A stretch of DNA of 25,286 bases from JANYJA01 sp038229055 (GCA_038229055.1 JBBROU010000077.1:1-25286); one strand, 5' to 3'; counted from the first letter of the stretch, positions 1-8,153 are shown. The notes: a model not told the origin generated them from the sequence alone. Numbers and translations: made by a program.

Positions 1-785
1 CGCTTGCCAACCAGGCGAAACTTGCCATCGCCGAAGGGTACATCACATCCGGCGATCCGGAGAAGGCGGTTTTCCTCCTGCGGGATATCCCCGCTGATTC
101 CGCAGTTCTCGAGCTGCGATCGACCGCGCTCATCAAGCTAAACCGGAGGGAAGAAGCGCAGGTGGTGTTGAACGAGCTGCTACAACGTTATCCGGAGAGC
201 CCCTCAGCCTACGTCGCCGGGACGCAGCTCTTGCTTGAGGGCAAGCGTTTCGACGACGCCCTCGCGATTCTGAATTCCGGTCTCGAACGGCTCCCTGGAA
301 ACTGGCTGTTGTTGCTGCGGCGAGGCGTGACCAATAAGATGCGGGGTGCCTATCCCGAAGCCCGCGCGGACCTCACGGCATCGCTAGAGAATGGCGGCGA
401 CCCTTCGTTGGTTGCCGCCGCGCTCGGTGATGTGATGGCGGCCCAAGGCGAGCCTCGCCAGGCCGCCGAAGTCTTCCGTGTGGTGATCGAGCGGACGCAT
501 CAGCCGGAATTCCAACTCGCGTACGCTCTCGCGCTTGCCCAAGATGGACATTCCTCCGCCGCGCTGGCCCAGGCCGCGAAGGCTGTTGCGGTTCTTCCGC
601 TCAGCGCGCGTGCCCATTTTGAATACGGAAAAATGCTGCGCCGCAACGGCGATGCCCACGCCGCTCGGAAACAGTTCGAGCGCGCCCGCGATCTCGATCC
701 GCAATTCGGCGCGAACCTCTACGCTTTGAGCCGGCTGTACCGCGAAACTCGGCGACCCGGAACGCGCCGCGAATACCGCGCGTGA
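1..785 (+). CDS. TPR-repeat protein, 5'-truncated by window edge, probable frameshift near 3' end
   Basis: The frame is open from base 3 to a TGA at 783-785, so the gene begins outside the window; the GTG at 162 is internal. The product is a run of alpha-helical tetratricopeptide repeats, with typical features such as the FEYGKMLRRNGDAHAARKQFERARDLDP type unit split over residues near 620-705. Such proteins act as protein-protein scaffolds; the partner is unknown. The last residues (RRPGTRREYRA) do not fit a TPR helix. Reading from about base 748 in the next frame gives LGDPERAANTAREFLMTKRAG, a normal TPR ending, and runs to a TGA at 853-855. One extra base around the AAA at 745-747 would explain this, either as a sequencing error or a real mutation. 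In the repaired frame the gene overlaps the start of the next gene by about 19 bases. Confidence 0.8.
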   Translation, partial: LANQAKLAIAEGYITSGDPEKAVFLLRDIPADSAVLELRSTALIKLNRREEAQVVLNELLQRYPESPSAYVAGTQLLLEGKRFDDALAILNSGLERLPGNWLLLLRRGVTNKMRGAYPEARADLTASLENGGDPSLVAAALGDVMAAQGEPRQAAEVFRVVIERTHQPEFQLAYALALAQDGHSSAALAQAAKAVAVLPLSARAHFEYGKMLRRNGDAHAARKQFERARDLDPQFGANLYALSRLYRETRRPGTRREYRA

Positions 786-820
786 GTTCCTGATGACGAA
801 ACGCGCCGGCCCCGATGCGA

Positions 821-827
821 GAGGGAG
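821..827 (+). promoter_or_regulatory. Ribosome binding site of the first GntR gene
   Basis: GAGGGAG lies nine bases before the ATG at 837 and supports that start. Confidence 0.55.
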
Positions 828-836
828 TGAACGACA

Positions 837-1580
837 ATGGAGATACACACCGTGATCAAAGATGGCCCCTCAACTTTGACTAAGCCGAAGGCAACCCCCG
901 GCGCGGCGCCTTTCGCGAAGCTCCCGACTATAACTCTTCGCGATCGTATCGCAGAGATTCTGCGCAACGCGATCCTCAACGGCACTCTCGCGGAAGGGTC
1001 CCGCATCGTCGAACGGAAACTTGCCACGCAATTCGATACAAGCCTGACGGTAGTGCGCGAAGCGCTGATCGAACTGGAGGTGGAAGGCTTCGTGATTAAG
1101 AAGCCCAACTCCTCGACCTACGTCACCAAGCTGTCGATGGAGATCACCGAGAAGATTTTCTCGGTGCGCAGGATTCTCGAAACCTACGCGGTGGAGCAGG
1201 CGGCCGAAAAATCCACGCCAGAGGCCGTTCAGGCTTTAGAAGCGGCCTACCGGACGATGCTTGATGCGGCACGCAACGGAGACCTCGAAAATTACGTTTT
1301 ACGGGACTACGCGCTTCACGAAGTCATCTGGTCCACGACGCAGAACGAATACCTCACGGCGGCCTTGAAACGCGTCCTGCCCCCAGTATTCGCTTTTGCC
1401 GCGATGCGAATGTCGCAGGGACACGCGTTCGACTTGGTGCGGGATGCTGAGTCTCACTGGCCGCTAGTGCGGGCCATTTGCGACCGCGCGCCGGCAACCG
1501 CCCACAAAGTCTTTTTGGAGGCTCTCGACAAATGGCTGGCAAGCACCCGATCTTACGTGTTCGAAACGGAAGGTCGGTGA
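837..1580 (+). CDS. GntR-family transcriptional regulator, FadR/FCD subfamily
   Basis: The 247-residue product has an N-terminal winged helix-turn-helix (about residues 31-98; recognition helix near TSLTVVREALIELE) and an all-alpha FCD ligand-binding domain (about 101-240). This is the standard FadR-subfamily layout. The 30-residue Pro/Ala/Lys-rich leader before the DNA-binding domain is a little long. Members bind palindromic operators as dimers and release DNA when an organic acid or sugar acid binds. The ligand cannot be read from sequence. The gene stands 32 bases before the DUF1549 gene on the same strand, so local control of that pair is the simplest idea. A dyad at 1594-1614 is a candidate site. 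Confidence 0.9.
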   Translation: MEIHTVIKDGPSTLTKPKATPGAAPFAKLPTITLRDRIAEILRNAILNGTLAEGSRIVERKLATQFDTSLTVVREALIELEVEGFVIKKPNSSTYVTKLSMEITEKIFSVRRILETYAVEQAAEKSTPEAVQALEAAYRTMLDAARNGDLENYVLRDYALHEVIWSTTQNEYLTAALKRVLPPVFAFAAMRMSQGHAFDLVRDAESHWPLVRAICDRAPATAHKVFLEALDKWLASTRSYVFETEGR

Positions 1581-1605
1581 CGAGTCGCTCAAAATGTTAT
1601 ATGAT
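1577..1605 (+). promoter_or_regulatory. Candidate promoter of the DUF1549 gene, leaderless or nearly so
   Basis: GTGACG (1577-1582, four of six matches to TTGACA) is separated by 17 bases from TATGAT (1600-1605, five of six matches to TATAAT). Transcription would start near 1612, right at the ATG at 1613. No Shine-Dalgarno sequence precedes that ATG, which fits a leaderless mRNA. The -35 half overlaps the stop region of the upstream GntR gene. Confidence 0.4.
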
Positions 1606-1614
1606 CGATTACAT
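1594..1614 (+). promoter_or_regulatory. Imperfect dyad over the -10 element, possible GntR operator
   Basis: The arms are ATGTTAT at 1594-1600 and ATTACAT at 1608-1614. The pattern is ATGT-n-AT, seven spacer bases, AT-n-ACAT, so six of seven arm positions pair. It covers the candidate -10 box and reaches into the ATG at 1613, where a bound repressor would block RNA polymerase. The assignment to the adjacent GntR protein is inference from position. Confidence 0.3.
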
Positions 1615-3424
1615 GGGTAGGTCGATCCAGCGCTCGTTCGCAGTGGTGCTGCTTTCCTTGACCGGTTCGCTATTGCTCGCTCAGGGGCCGGATCACCCGG
1701 CAATGCCTCGGGGCAGCAACAAGACCGAGCTGTCTCGCCTCACCGTGGCGAGCTCATCAGCCCTCCCGTATTTTGAACCGAAGCCTGCCGTCCGGCAGAA
1801 CTACATCGACGATTTCATATTCGAGAAGATTCGCAAAAACAAGATTCCGCAGGCGCCACTCGCGTCGGATATCGAATATCTGAGGCGGGTCTCGCTGGAT
1901 GTCATCGGCCGGCTACCCGAACCGGAGAAGATCCGGCAATTCGTGAAGGATACGGACCCGAAGAAGCGCGAGAAACTGGTGGACGAGATGATGGCGATCA
2001 GCACCAAGGGCGTGACTTCCAAGCCCTCGACCCCGTTCCTCGATCGCTGGACGTACTTCCTCTCCGATTTATTTCGAGTGAATAACCTTCAGGGCCCGGG
2101 GCGCACTCTGCTCTACAACTACCTTCGGAATTCGCTCACCGTCAACCAGCCTTACGATGAACTGGTTCGCGAGCTTCTGACGGCGAGCGCGCGGTCTAAT
2201 TTCGATTCCGCTCCGGTTAATTTTCTGATTCGATTCTATATCGACCAACCGGATCAGAGCACCGTGAACCCTGAAGATACGTACGATGAACTGGCGATTC
2301 GGACGGCCCGTATGTTCCTCGGCGTCAACCTGGAATGTATCTCGTGTCACGACGGCAAGAATCATCTTGAAAAGATCAATCTTTGGCTCACGGAGAGAAA
2401 GCGGGCGGACCTCTGGCGGCAGGCGGCGTTCTTCGGCAAAGTCCGCATGTACCGGCCCTACGGCGATCTGGTCGACGAATTTGTGCTGAATAACGAGGGC
2501 ACGGGCTACGACACGAAGAGCAAAAGTGTGGTCCGTCTGCCGCGTTATAAGGCCGACACGACGCCGACGTTTATCCTCACGGGCGAGCATCCGCAGCCCG
2601 GAGAAGATCCGCGTGAGGCTTTCGCGCGCTTCCTGACCACGAACGTTCAATTCGCCCGGACAACGGTGAACTACGTTTGGGCTGAACTCTTCGGGACCGG
2701 CATTGTCGATCCTCCAACCGGGTTCGATCTGAACCGGTACGGCTCCACCAGCGAGGGCGGACTCGGAATCCTGACCCTGCAGGCAGATCTTCTCGATGCG
2801 CTGTCGAAAGATTTCCAGGATCATCACTACGATCTTCGTCACCTGATCCGTACTATTGTCACCTCGTCGACTTATCAGCTTTCGCACCGGGTTCAAGGCC
2901 CGTGGAAGGACGAATATGCGGGATATTTCTCGCGTCACCTGGTGCGTCGGTTGCCGGCCGAGGAATTGTGGGATGCGGTATCCGATGCGACCGGAGTTTA
3001 TGACGAAATTCCGTCCGGTGATTTCGGGCAGAAAGTGAAATACGTGATGCAGACCGTCTCGCCCGAGGATATACCCGGCAAGCTTCGATCCGCCCTCAGC
3101 AGTTTTGGCCTGGATGACCGCAACCTGGGCGCGAGATCGTTAAGCGGCTCTCCGGTGCAGGCGTCTATTCTGCTGAACAGCGACCTGGTGAAACAAAAGC
3201 TTAAGCTTGACGCCAAGGGCCGGCTGACGCAACTGATGCGCGCCGAGCCTCCCAAGACGAACCAACAGATTGTCGAAGATATTTTCCTGGCCACGCTTTC
3301 CCGCTTTCCATCTAAGGCGGAGAGCGAATTTGGCGTGAAACTAATTAGCGAAACTCACGACGCGGGCGCTGAAGATCTGCTGTGGACTCTTCTGAACCGT
3401 CCGGAATTCGTTCTGAATTATTAG
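1613..3424 (+). CDS. Secreted DUF1549/DUF1553 (PSCyt2/PSD1) protein with one CxxCH motif
   Basis: The 603-residue product has an N-terminal hydrophobic signal sequence (FAVVLLSLTGSLLLAQ), then a DUF1549 domain (roughly residues 60-270) and a DUF1553 domain (roughly 350-600). C242, C245 and H246 form CISCH, a c-type haem attachment motif at the usual place in this family. Known members occur next to DUF1501 proteins in Planctomycetota and Acidobacteriota; their function is not established. I chose ATG 1613 because the signal peptide follows directly. The longer frame back to 1478 lies inside the GntR gene, and ATG 1601 would lie within the candidate -10 box. The DUF1501 partner begins 13 bases after the stop. 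Confidence 0.88.
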   Translation: MGRSIQRSFAVVLLSLTGSLLLAQGPDHPAMPRGSNKTELSRLTVASSSALPYFEPKPAVRQNYIDDFIFEKIRKNKIPQAPLASDIEYLRRVSLDVIGRLPEPEKIRQFVKDTDPKKREKLVDEMMAISTKGVTSKPSTPFLDRWTYFLSDLFRVNNLQGPGRTLLYNYLRNSLTVNQPYDELVRELLTASARSNFDSAPVNFLIRFYIDQPDQSTVNPEDTYDELAIRTARMFLGVNLECISCHDGKNHLEKINLWLTERKRADLWRQAAFFGKVRMYRPYGDLVDEFVLNNEGTGYDTKSKSVVRLPRYKADTTPTFILTGEHPQPGEDPREAFARFLTTNVQFARTTVNYVWAELFGTGIVDPPTGFDLNRYGSTSEGGLGILTLQADLLDALSKDFQDHHYDLRHLIRTIVTSSTYQLSHRVQGPWKDEYAGYFSRHLVRRLPAEELWDAVSDATGVYDEIPSGDFGQKVKYVMQTVSPEDIPGKLRSALSSFGLDDRNLGARSLSGSPVQASILLNSDLVKQKLKLDAKGRLTQLMRAEPPKTNQQIVEDIFLATLSRFPSKAESEFGVKLISETHDAGAEDLLWTLLNRPEFVLNY

Positions 3425-3437
3425 GAGGACTCTGCAC

Positions 3438-4823
3438 ATGCAACCAAGTCAATTTCATCTCCCCACGCTGTCGCGTCGCAGGTTACTGCAAATCGGCGGC
3501 GTCGCTCTGGCGGGCTTCGATTTGCTGCCGATGGCGCGTCCGCTGAACGCTACGACGAAAGAATCGGTCAAGCCCCGCGGGACAGCCGAATATTGCCTTT
3601 TTGTCTTTCTGCAGGGCGGCGCAAGCCACGTCGATTCTTTCGATTTGAAAGAAGGTAAGGGGACGCCGGAGGACTTCGACGTCAAGTCGATCACGCCGGA
3701 TCTGCGGATGCCCGTCGGTCTTTTCCCGAAGCTCTCGAAGAAGCTGGAACAAGTGGCCATCGTCCGCTCGCTGGAGGCGTGGGAAACGGAGCATGGGAGG
3801 GCCACTTACTATCTGCACGTGGCGCATCAGGTGAGTCCGGCGCGGGTTCGGGAAATTCCGTCACTTGGCGCGCTGATCGCTTATGAGTTTCATGGCGCGC
3901 GCAAGGCATCCGATTTCCTGCCGCCGTTCATCTCGATGAACTACGGCCCAGAACAAGTGAAAGAAGGGATGCTGGATACGAAGTTTTCTCCACTGAACTT
4001 CGATACCAAGAGCAGCGACTGGTCCTTCGTGGTCCCGCAACCGGAGCGCGGCCGATTTGATCGCCGCTTGGGATATTTAAAGCAGCTTACGTCGCTCGCG
4101 CCCGGTGCGATCACCCCCGGTGCGCATTCGCTCACTGCCCTCGGTTCGTTTCAGGCCGATGCCTTGACGATGATGAATTCCGACAAAATTCCCGGCGTGC
4201 TGAAGGTAGACGAGGAAGATCGTAAACGCTACGGCGGAACGGAATTTGGGAACGCATGTATTCTTGCCCGCAACGTTTTGGCCGCGGAGAGCGGCACGCG
4301 GTTTATCTCGATCAATCACAAGGGCTGGGATCTGCACACCAAGATTTACGAGAAGAACGAAAAGGTGAATCATTACACGCTCTCGCGTGACCTGGACGGC
4401 GGCCTTTCGGAACTTCTCACCGATCTCGATAAGACCAAGACGAGCGATGGACGGACTCTGCTAGATAAGACGCTCGTCGTGGTGATGGGCGAGTTCGGCC
4501 GGACTACCGGCGACCTTACGCCGGGAAGAGGACGCGATCATCATCGCTTTGCGATGAGCGGCCTGTTTGCCGGTGGCGGCGTTAAAGGCGGCCGGGTGCT
4601 TGGGGCAACCGATGCCGAAGGCACGAAAGTGGTCAAGGCCGCATGGTCGAAGAAGCGTTCCATGTATCCGGAAGACGTCGCCGCGACCATCTATTCCGCG
4701 CTTGGCATCGACTGGACCAAGGAGATCAAGACGACCCCCTCCGGCCGCGTCTTCGAATACATCGAATTCCAGTCCGGAACCAATTTCCTGGATGTCGGCG
4801 AGATCTCCGAGCTATTTGTCTGA
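3438..4823 (+). CDS. DUF1501 protein, Tat-exported sulfatase-like
   Basis: The 461-residue product begins with a twin-arginine signal (SRRRLLQIGGVALAGF, residues about 12-27), so it should be exported folded by the Tat system. The rest matches DUF1501, a family with an alkaline-phosphatase/sulfatase-like fold. Visible landmarks are FLQGGASHVDSFD near residues 55-67 and VVVMGEFGRTT and GRDHHRF in the C-terminal half, the positions expected to carry metal-site and active-site residues. A strong AGGAGG at 3423-3428 overlaps the previous stop codon and sets the ATG. It is almost certainly co-transcribed with the DUF1549 gene, its usual partner. The substrate is unknown. Its last 12 bases overlap the convergent hydrolase gene. 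Confidence 0.9.
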   Translation: MQPSQFHLPTLSRRRLLQIGGVALAGFDLLPMARPLNATTKESVKPRGTAEYCLFVFLQGGASHVDSFDLKEGKGTPEDFDVKSITPDLRMPVGLFPKLSKKLEQVAIVRSLEAWETEHGRATYYLHVAHQVSPARVREIPSLGALIAYEFHGARKASDFLPPFISMNYGPEQVKEGMLDTKFSPLNFDTKSSDWSFVVPQPERGRFDRRLGYLKQLTSLAPGAITPGAHSLTALGSFQADALTMMNSDKIPGVLKVDEEDRKRYGGTEFGNACILARNVLAAESGTRFISINHKGWDLHTKIYEKNEKVNHYTLSRDLDGGLSELLTDLDKTKTSDGRTLLDKTLVVVMGEFGRTTGDLTPGRGRDHHRFAMSGLFAGGGVKGGRVLGATDAEGTKVVKAAWSKKRSMYPEDVAATIYSALGIDWTKEIKTTPSGRVFEYIEFQSGTNFLDVGEISELFV

Positions 4824-6593
4824 CGGGATTACAGGCAACAGCAGGTAAGACGCTTTGCCGTTCGTGTGGTGTACCGTGTTTTGCGCGGTGACCCACTGGG
4901 TCTCGTCGTAATTATTACCGCCGGTATTCAGGTTTCGATCGAAGCGCGGGAAGTTGCTGCTCGAGACTTCGAGACGAATGCGATGGCCCGCGGGTACGAC
5001 GAGGCTGGTGGCCATTAGGTCCACCTTCAATTCATATACCTTCTTTTGCTGCATCAAAACCTTCTTAGCAAGGCCTTCGCGATAACGCGCGCGCAATATG
5101 CCCTCCTGCACGTTGTAAGCAGTGCCGTCCGGATGAACGTCGACGAGTTTCGCGGTAAAGTCAGTGTCCTTCGCGCTTGAGGAGACGTAGAGAACAGCTT
5201 GCACGGGTCCGGTAATTTCGACGCCTCGCTCCAGCACGGGAGTCGAATAGACCAGCACATCGGGTCTCTTCTCTACCTCGCGCTGATCAACCGGTCCATC
5301 CGGAGTTTTCGGATCCGGCGTGCAGCAGATGGCCCCGCCGTAGGTCGGTACCGGGTTCGCCGGATCATAGGTGAACTGGTCTGCCGCTTCTTTGTGTGGC
5401 GCCTCCATCGAGAGAGTCCCGGTGCCTGAGCCTCCGTTGGCGTGGCCATCGCTGCGTAGAAAATATTTCGTAAACTTGGTTCGCGCCAGCGGCCATTCGT
5501 TCTCACCGCGCCATTGGTTCTTCCCCATGACATAGATTTGAACCTTCGGAATTGCGGCACCGGTATTTCCTTCATCATTCAGGAATCGATTGAACCAGTC
5601 GACGTAGATCTTGGAATAATCAAGCTGCGCGTCGCCAAAGTCCAGCTGCCCGACAACCGTGTGATCCGTAGCGCGCTCCGACCGGCAATGCGTGGTCGGT
5701 GAAATGATGACGTACTGGTTGTCGCGTGCGCGCGCCGACTCTGCGTTCTTGGCCAGGAGGTTGTAAAGGCCGAGCGTCTCGCTCACAACGTTGTCGTACC
5801 ACGAACATACGTGCAGCCCGGGAACATTGAAGCGGTTCGCGTCGCTCACGTAACCGAACTGGCTCCACCAAGGGTCGCCGGGCGCATGCGACACCCAACC
5901 TTCCCAGTCCGTACCCGTCGCGCCAACTTTGCTGAGCATATCGGTCAGAGGCAACGATCTCCACATCGCCGGCATGTCGGCGATGGGCGGGAGCTTGGTT
6001 TTCGGGTCGTGTTTGTTGCCGTTGCCGTAAAACCATTCTGAAGCCATCGCCAACTCCAGCGCGCCACCCGTCATTAGCCCCGCATAGCTATACGCGCCTC
6101 CCGCCGCCTGCGCGATCATCACGGTTTGGCGCGGGTTGCGAATCTTACTCAATTCGATCTGATCCTCGCCGACATAGGAACAACCGTAAGTGCCGATCTT
6201 GCCGGTCGACCACGGTTGCGCCGCGATCCAATCGAGCAGATCGGACCCGTCGCGCGTGTCATTTGCCGACACCGTGAATACTCCCCCGGAATCGAATTTC
6301 CCGCGCACGTCCTGCACCACCGTAATGAAGCCCTGGCCGGCAAACAGCTGTGCCGCCGCGGCCTGCGACTTCCGGTTGTAAGGCGTTCGGATCATCACAG
6401 CGGCGAGTCTTTGTTTCGCGCCGACGGGGAAATACAGGTCGGTCGAGAGCTTGACGCCATCGCGCATCGGGACGCGGACGTTGTCCTCAAGGCGAACCTC
6501 ATATTTAGGCTTCGGCGCGGGGAAACGCGGCTCGGCGGCGATCGATACCACAACCAATACAAGCAGGCCAAGAGTACAGTTCAATAACTTCAT
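4812..6593 (-). CDS. Secreted CocE/NonD-type alpha/beta hydrolase (X-Pro dipeptidyl-peptidase S15 family)
   Basis: The 593-residue product has a signal peptide (LLNCTLGLLVLVVVSIAAEP) and an S15 alpha/beta hydrolase domain. The nucleophile is S139 in GCSYVG; D267 (SWYD) and H302 (PTTHC) sit at the usual places for the other two triad residues. A C-terminal jelly-roll domain (about 400-593; EITGPVQAVLYVSS, RLEVSSSNFPRFDRN) completes the CocE/PepX plan. Such enzymes hydrolyse esters, amides or acyl-prolyl bonds; the substrate cannot be read here. ATG 6593 is chosen over GTG 6611 because AGGAG lies seven bases upstream of it and the signal peptide follows. It is the third gene of the purU-gntR operon, 18 bases after gntR, which suggests a link to the amine pathway. 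Confidence 0.9.
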   Translation of the reverse strand: MKLLNCTLGLLVLVVVSIAAEPRFPAPKPKYEVRLEDNVRVPMRDGVKLSTDLYFPVGAKQRLAAVMIRTPYNRKSQAAAAQLFAGQGFITVVQDVRGKFDSGGVFTVSANDTRDGSDLLDWIAAQPWSTGKIGTYGCSYVGEDQIELSKIRNPRQTVMIAQAAGGAYSYAGLMTGGALELAMASEWFYGNGNKHDPKTKLPPIADMPAMWRSLPLTDMLSKVGATGTDWEGWVSHAPGDPWWSQFGYVSDANRFNVPGLHVCSWYDNVVSETLGLYNLLAKNAESARARDNQYVIISPTTHCRSERATDHTVVGQLDFGDAQLDYSKIYVDWFNRFLNDEGNTGAAIPKVQIYVMGKNQWRGENEWPLARTKFTKYFLRSDGHANGGSGTGTLSMEAPHKEAADQFTYDPANPVPTYGGAICCTPDPKTPDGPVDQREVEKRPDVLVYSTPVLERGVEITGPVQAVLYVSSSAKDTDFTAKLVDVHPDGTAYNVQEGILRARYREGLAKKVLMQQKKVYELKVDLMATSLVVPAGHRIRLEVSSSNFPRFDRNLNTGGNNYDETQWVTAQNTVHHTNGKASYLLLPVIPSDK

Positions 6594-6611
6594 GTTTATG
6601 CTCCTAAACAC

Positions 6612-7241
6612 CTAAGCTCCAAATAACTTCACCATCTTGTCGCGCGAGAGATCGACGTGCAGGGCCATCGCTTGCCGGGCTTCGATCGGTTGCCGCGCCT
6701 TGAGCGCGCGCAATATTTCGGCGTGTCCAATCCATCCCGGCACGGTCTGAGTACACAACGTGTCGAGGCGGCTCACATAACCGATCGTCAGATTTAGCTG
6801 GTTGAGCACGCGCTGATTGCCGGCCATTTCCGAGAGTCTTTGATGAAAGCGCTCGTTGGCTTTCAAGATGACATCGAGATGGGCCGAGGGAATCGTTTCC
6901 GGTTTTACGATTTGACTCAATTCTTCCAACTGTTCCCGGCTGGCGGTCTGCGCTACTTTCTCGGCAGAGAAGCATTCCAGCAGTTTGCGGTACTCGTACA
7001 TTTCGATGATGTCCCGCACCGAAATGGGAGTTACCAGGAAGCCCTTGCGAGGGATGCGCGAAAGCCACTTGTCCTGCATCAAACGCGTGCAGGCCTCGCG
7101 CACCGGAGTGCGGCTTGTCTTGCAGCGAGCGGCGAGATCGGGTTCCGAGAGGAATTCTCCAGGCGCGATCTTAGTCGAGATCAGCCACTCGCGCAGAATC
7201 TGGTACACGCGCTCGACCTCGCCCAGCTTCTTTGATTTCAT
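6612..7241 (-). CDS. GntR-family regulator, FadR/FCD subfamily, likely local regulator of the methylamine cluster
   Basis: The 209-residue product has a winged helix-turn-helix (about residues 5-75, with PDLAARCKTSRTPVREAC as the HTH core) and an FCD domain (about 76-205). The start ATG at 7241 shares one base with the purU stop (TGATG), so translation is probably coupled; a TTG one codon upstream is possible but less likely. It lies between purU and the secreted hydrolase. The divergent purU/mgsA promoter contains an AGTATACT palindrome that fits the known FCD-type operator form TnGTnnACnA, so self-control and control of mgsA are plausible. The effector is unknown; a one-carbon or amine intermediate is a guess. 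Confidence 0.9.
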   Translation of the reverse strand: MKSKKLGEVERVYQILREWLISTKIAPGEFLSEPDLAARCKTSRTPVREACTRLMQDKWLSRIPRKGFLVTPISVRDIIEMYEYRKLLECFSAEKVAQTASREQLEELSQIVKPETIPSAHLDVILKANERFHQRLSEMAGNQRVLNQLNLTIGYVSRLDTLCTQTVPGWIGHAEILRALKARQPIEARQAMALHVDLSRDKMVKLFGA

Positions 7242-8095
7242 CAATCGAAGATTACCGTCTTGTTGGCATAGGACAAAATCCGATGCCGCAGATGCCAGCG
7301 CACCGCCCTCGACAGCACAACGCGCTCCAGGTCGCGCCCCTTCTGGATCAAGTCGGCGACCTGATCCCGATGCGATACCCGGTCGACATCCTGTTCAATG
7401 ATGGGCCCTTCATCCAGAACTTCGGTCACATAATGACTTGTCGCCCCGATCAGCTTCACGCCGCGCTCGAACGCCGCATGATATGGTTTCGCTCCTGTGA
7501 ACGCGGGAAGAAACGAATGGTGGACGTTGATGATGCGCCGCGGAAAGCGTTCCACAAATGCGGGCGACAATACCTGCATGTAGCGAGCCAGAACAATGAG
7601 TTCAATCTGATTGGATTCGAGTAGCTCGATTTGCCGCTGCTCCGCCTCCGCCTTATTTGTAGGGTTCACGGACAAGAAGTGAAAAGGAATTCCGTGAAAA
7701 GTGGCATGACGCTCCGCATCCTGATGGTTGGAAATTACCATGGCGATCCGGCATGGCAGCTCGCCGATCTGATGGCGGTGGAGCAAATCGAGGAGGCAGT
7801 GCAAGTAACGCGAGACGAACACGGCGACAGCGGGCTGACGGCTGGCATATTCAAGACGCCACTGCATTTCGAACTGAAGCGCCAGCGGAGCGAACTCGGC
7901 GAGGAAGGCTTCCCGCTCCAGATCGAAGCCATCTAAGGACCATTCCACACGCATGAAAAAAAGCCCCAGATCGTTATCCTGGTGCTGGTCCGCATGCAAG
8001 ATGTTCGCTCCATGCGAGTAAAGGAAATTGGAAATGGCGGCGACGAGGCCCCTGCGGTCGGGGCAGTCGATTAAAAGTATCGCGGAATTCGCCAA
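7241..8095 (-). CDS. purU: Formyltetrahydrofolate deformylase
   Basis: PurU hydrolyses 10-formyl-tetrahydrofolate to formate and tetrahydrofolate in the cytoplasm. The product (284 residues from TTG 8095) has an N-terminal ACT domain (LLIDCPDRRGLVAAI, HGANILHADQHQD) and a formyltransferase domain (about residues 90-265). The catalytic Asn-x-His...Asp set is present as N190, H192 (NVHHSFLPAF) and D228 (LDEGPIIEQD), with the usual spacing. The start is uncertain. A TTG at 8137 would add 14 residues, but the symmetric promoter element at 8126-8133 would then be inside the gene; TTG 8095 has AGGAA ten bases upstream. Beside a methylamine cluster its job is probably to drain formyl groups to formate and free the folate carrier. 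Confidence 0.93.
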   Translation of the reverse strand: MANSAILLIDCPDRRGLVAAISNFLYSHGANILHADQHQDNDLGLFFMRVEWSLDGFDLEREAFLAEFAPLALQFEMQWRLEYASRQPAVAVFVSRYLHCLLDLLHRHQIGELPCRIAMVISNHQDAERHATFHGIPFHFLSVNPTNKAEAEQRQIELLESNQIELIVLARYMQVLSPAFVERFPRRIINVHHSFLPAFTGAKPYHAAFERGVKLIGATSHYVTEVLDEGPIIEQDVDRVSHRDQVADLIQKGRDLERVVLSRAVRWHLRHRILSYANKTVIFD

Positions 8096-8125
8096 CAGCT
8101 CTTGATTCCTTTCCTGTACACTGCT

Positions 8126-8133
8126 AGTATACT
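8126..8133. promoter_or_regulatory. Symmetric divergent -10 element and candidate GntR operator between purU and mgsA
   Basis: AGTATACT is a perfect palindrome. It reads TATACT (five of six matches to TATAAT) on the plus strand at 8128-8133 and on the minus strand at 8131-8126. The flanked form TAGTATACTG matches nine of ten positions of the FCD-GntR operator form TnGTnnACnA. Plus-strand transcription would begin near 8140, about 14 bases before the mgsA ATG, and no Shine-Dalgarno sequence precedes that ATG. A second AGTAT follows at 8137-8141. The -35 regions are poor on both strands, which suits an activator-dependent or otherwise regulated promoter. Confidence 0.45.
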
Positions 8134-8153
8134 GCAAGTATCCATTTTATTGC

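Noticed and set aside
2069..2938. 289-codon open frame on the minus strand
   Set aside because: It lies wholly within the well-supported DUF1549/DUF1553 gene and its translation shows no domain or signal; it is a high-GC antisense shadow.
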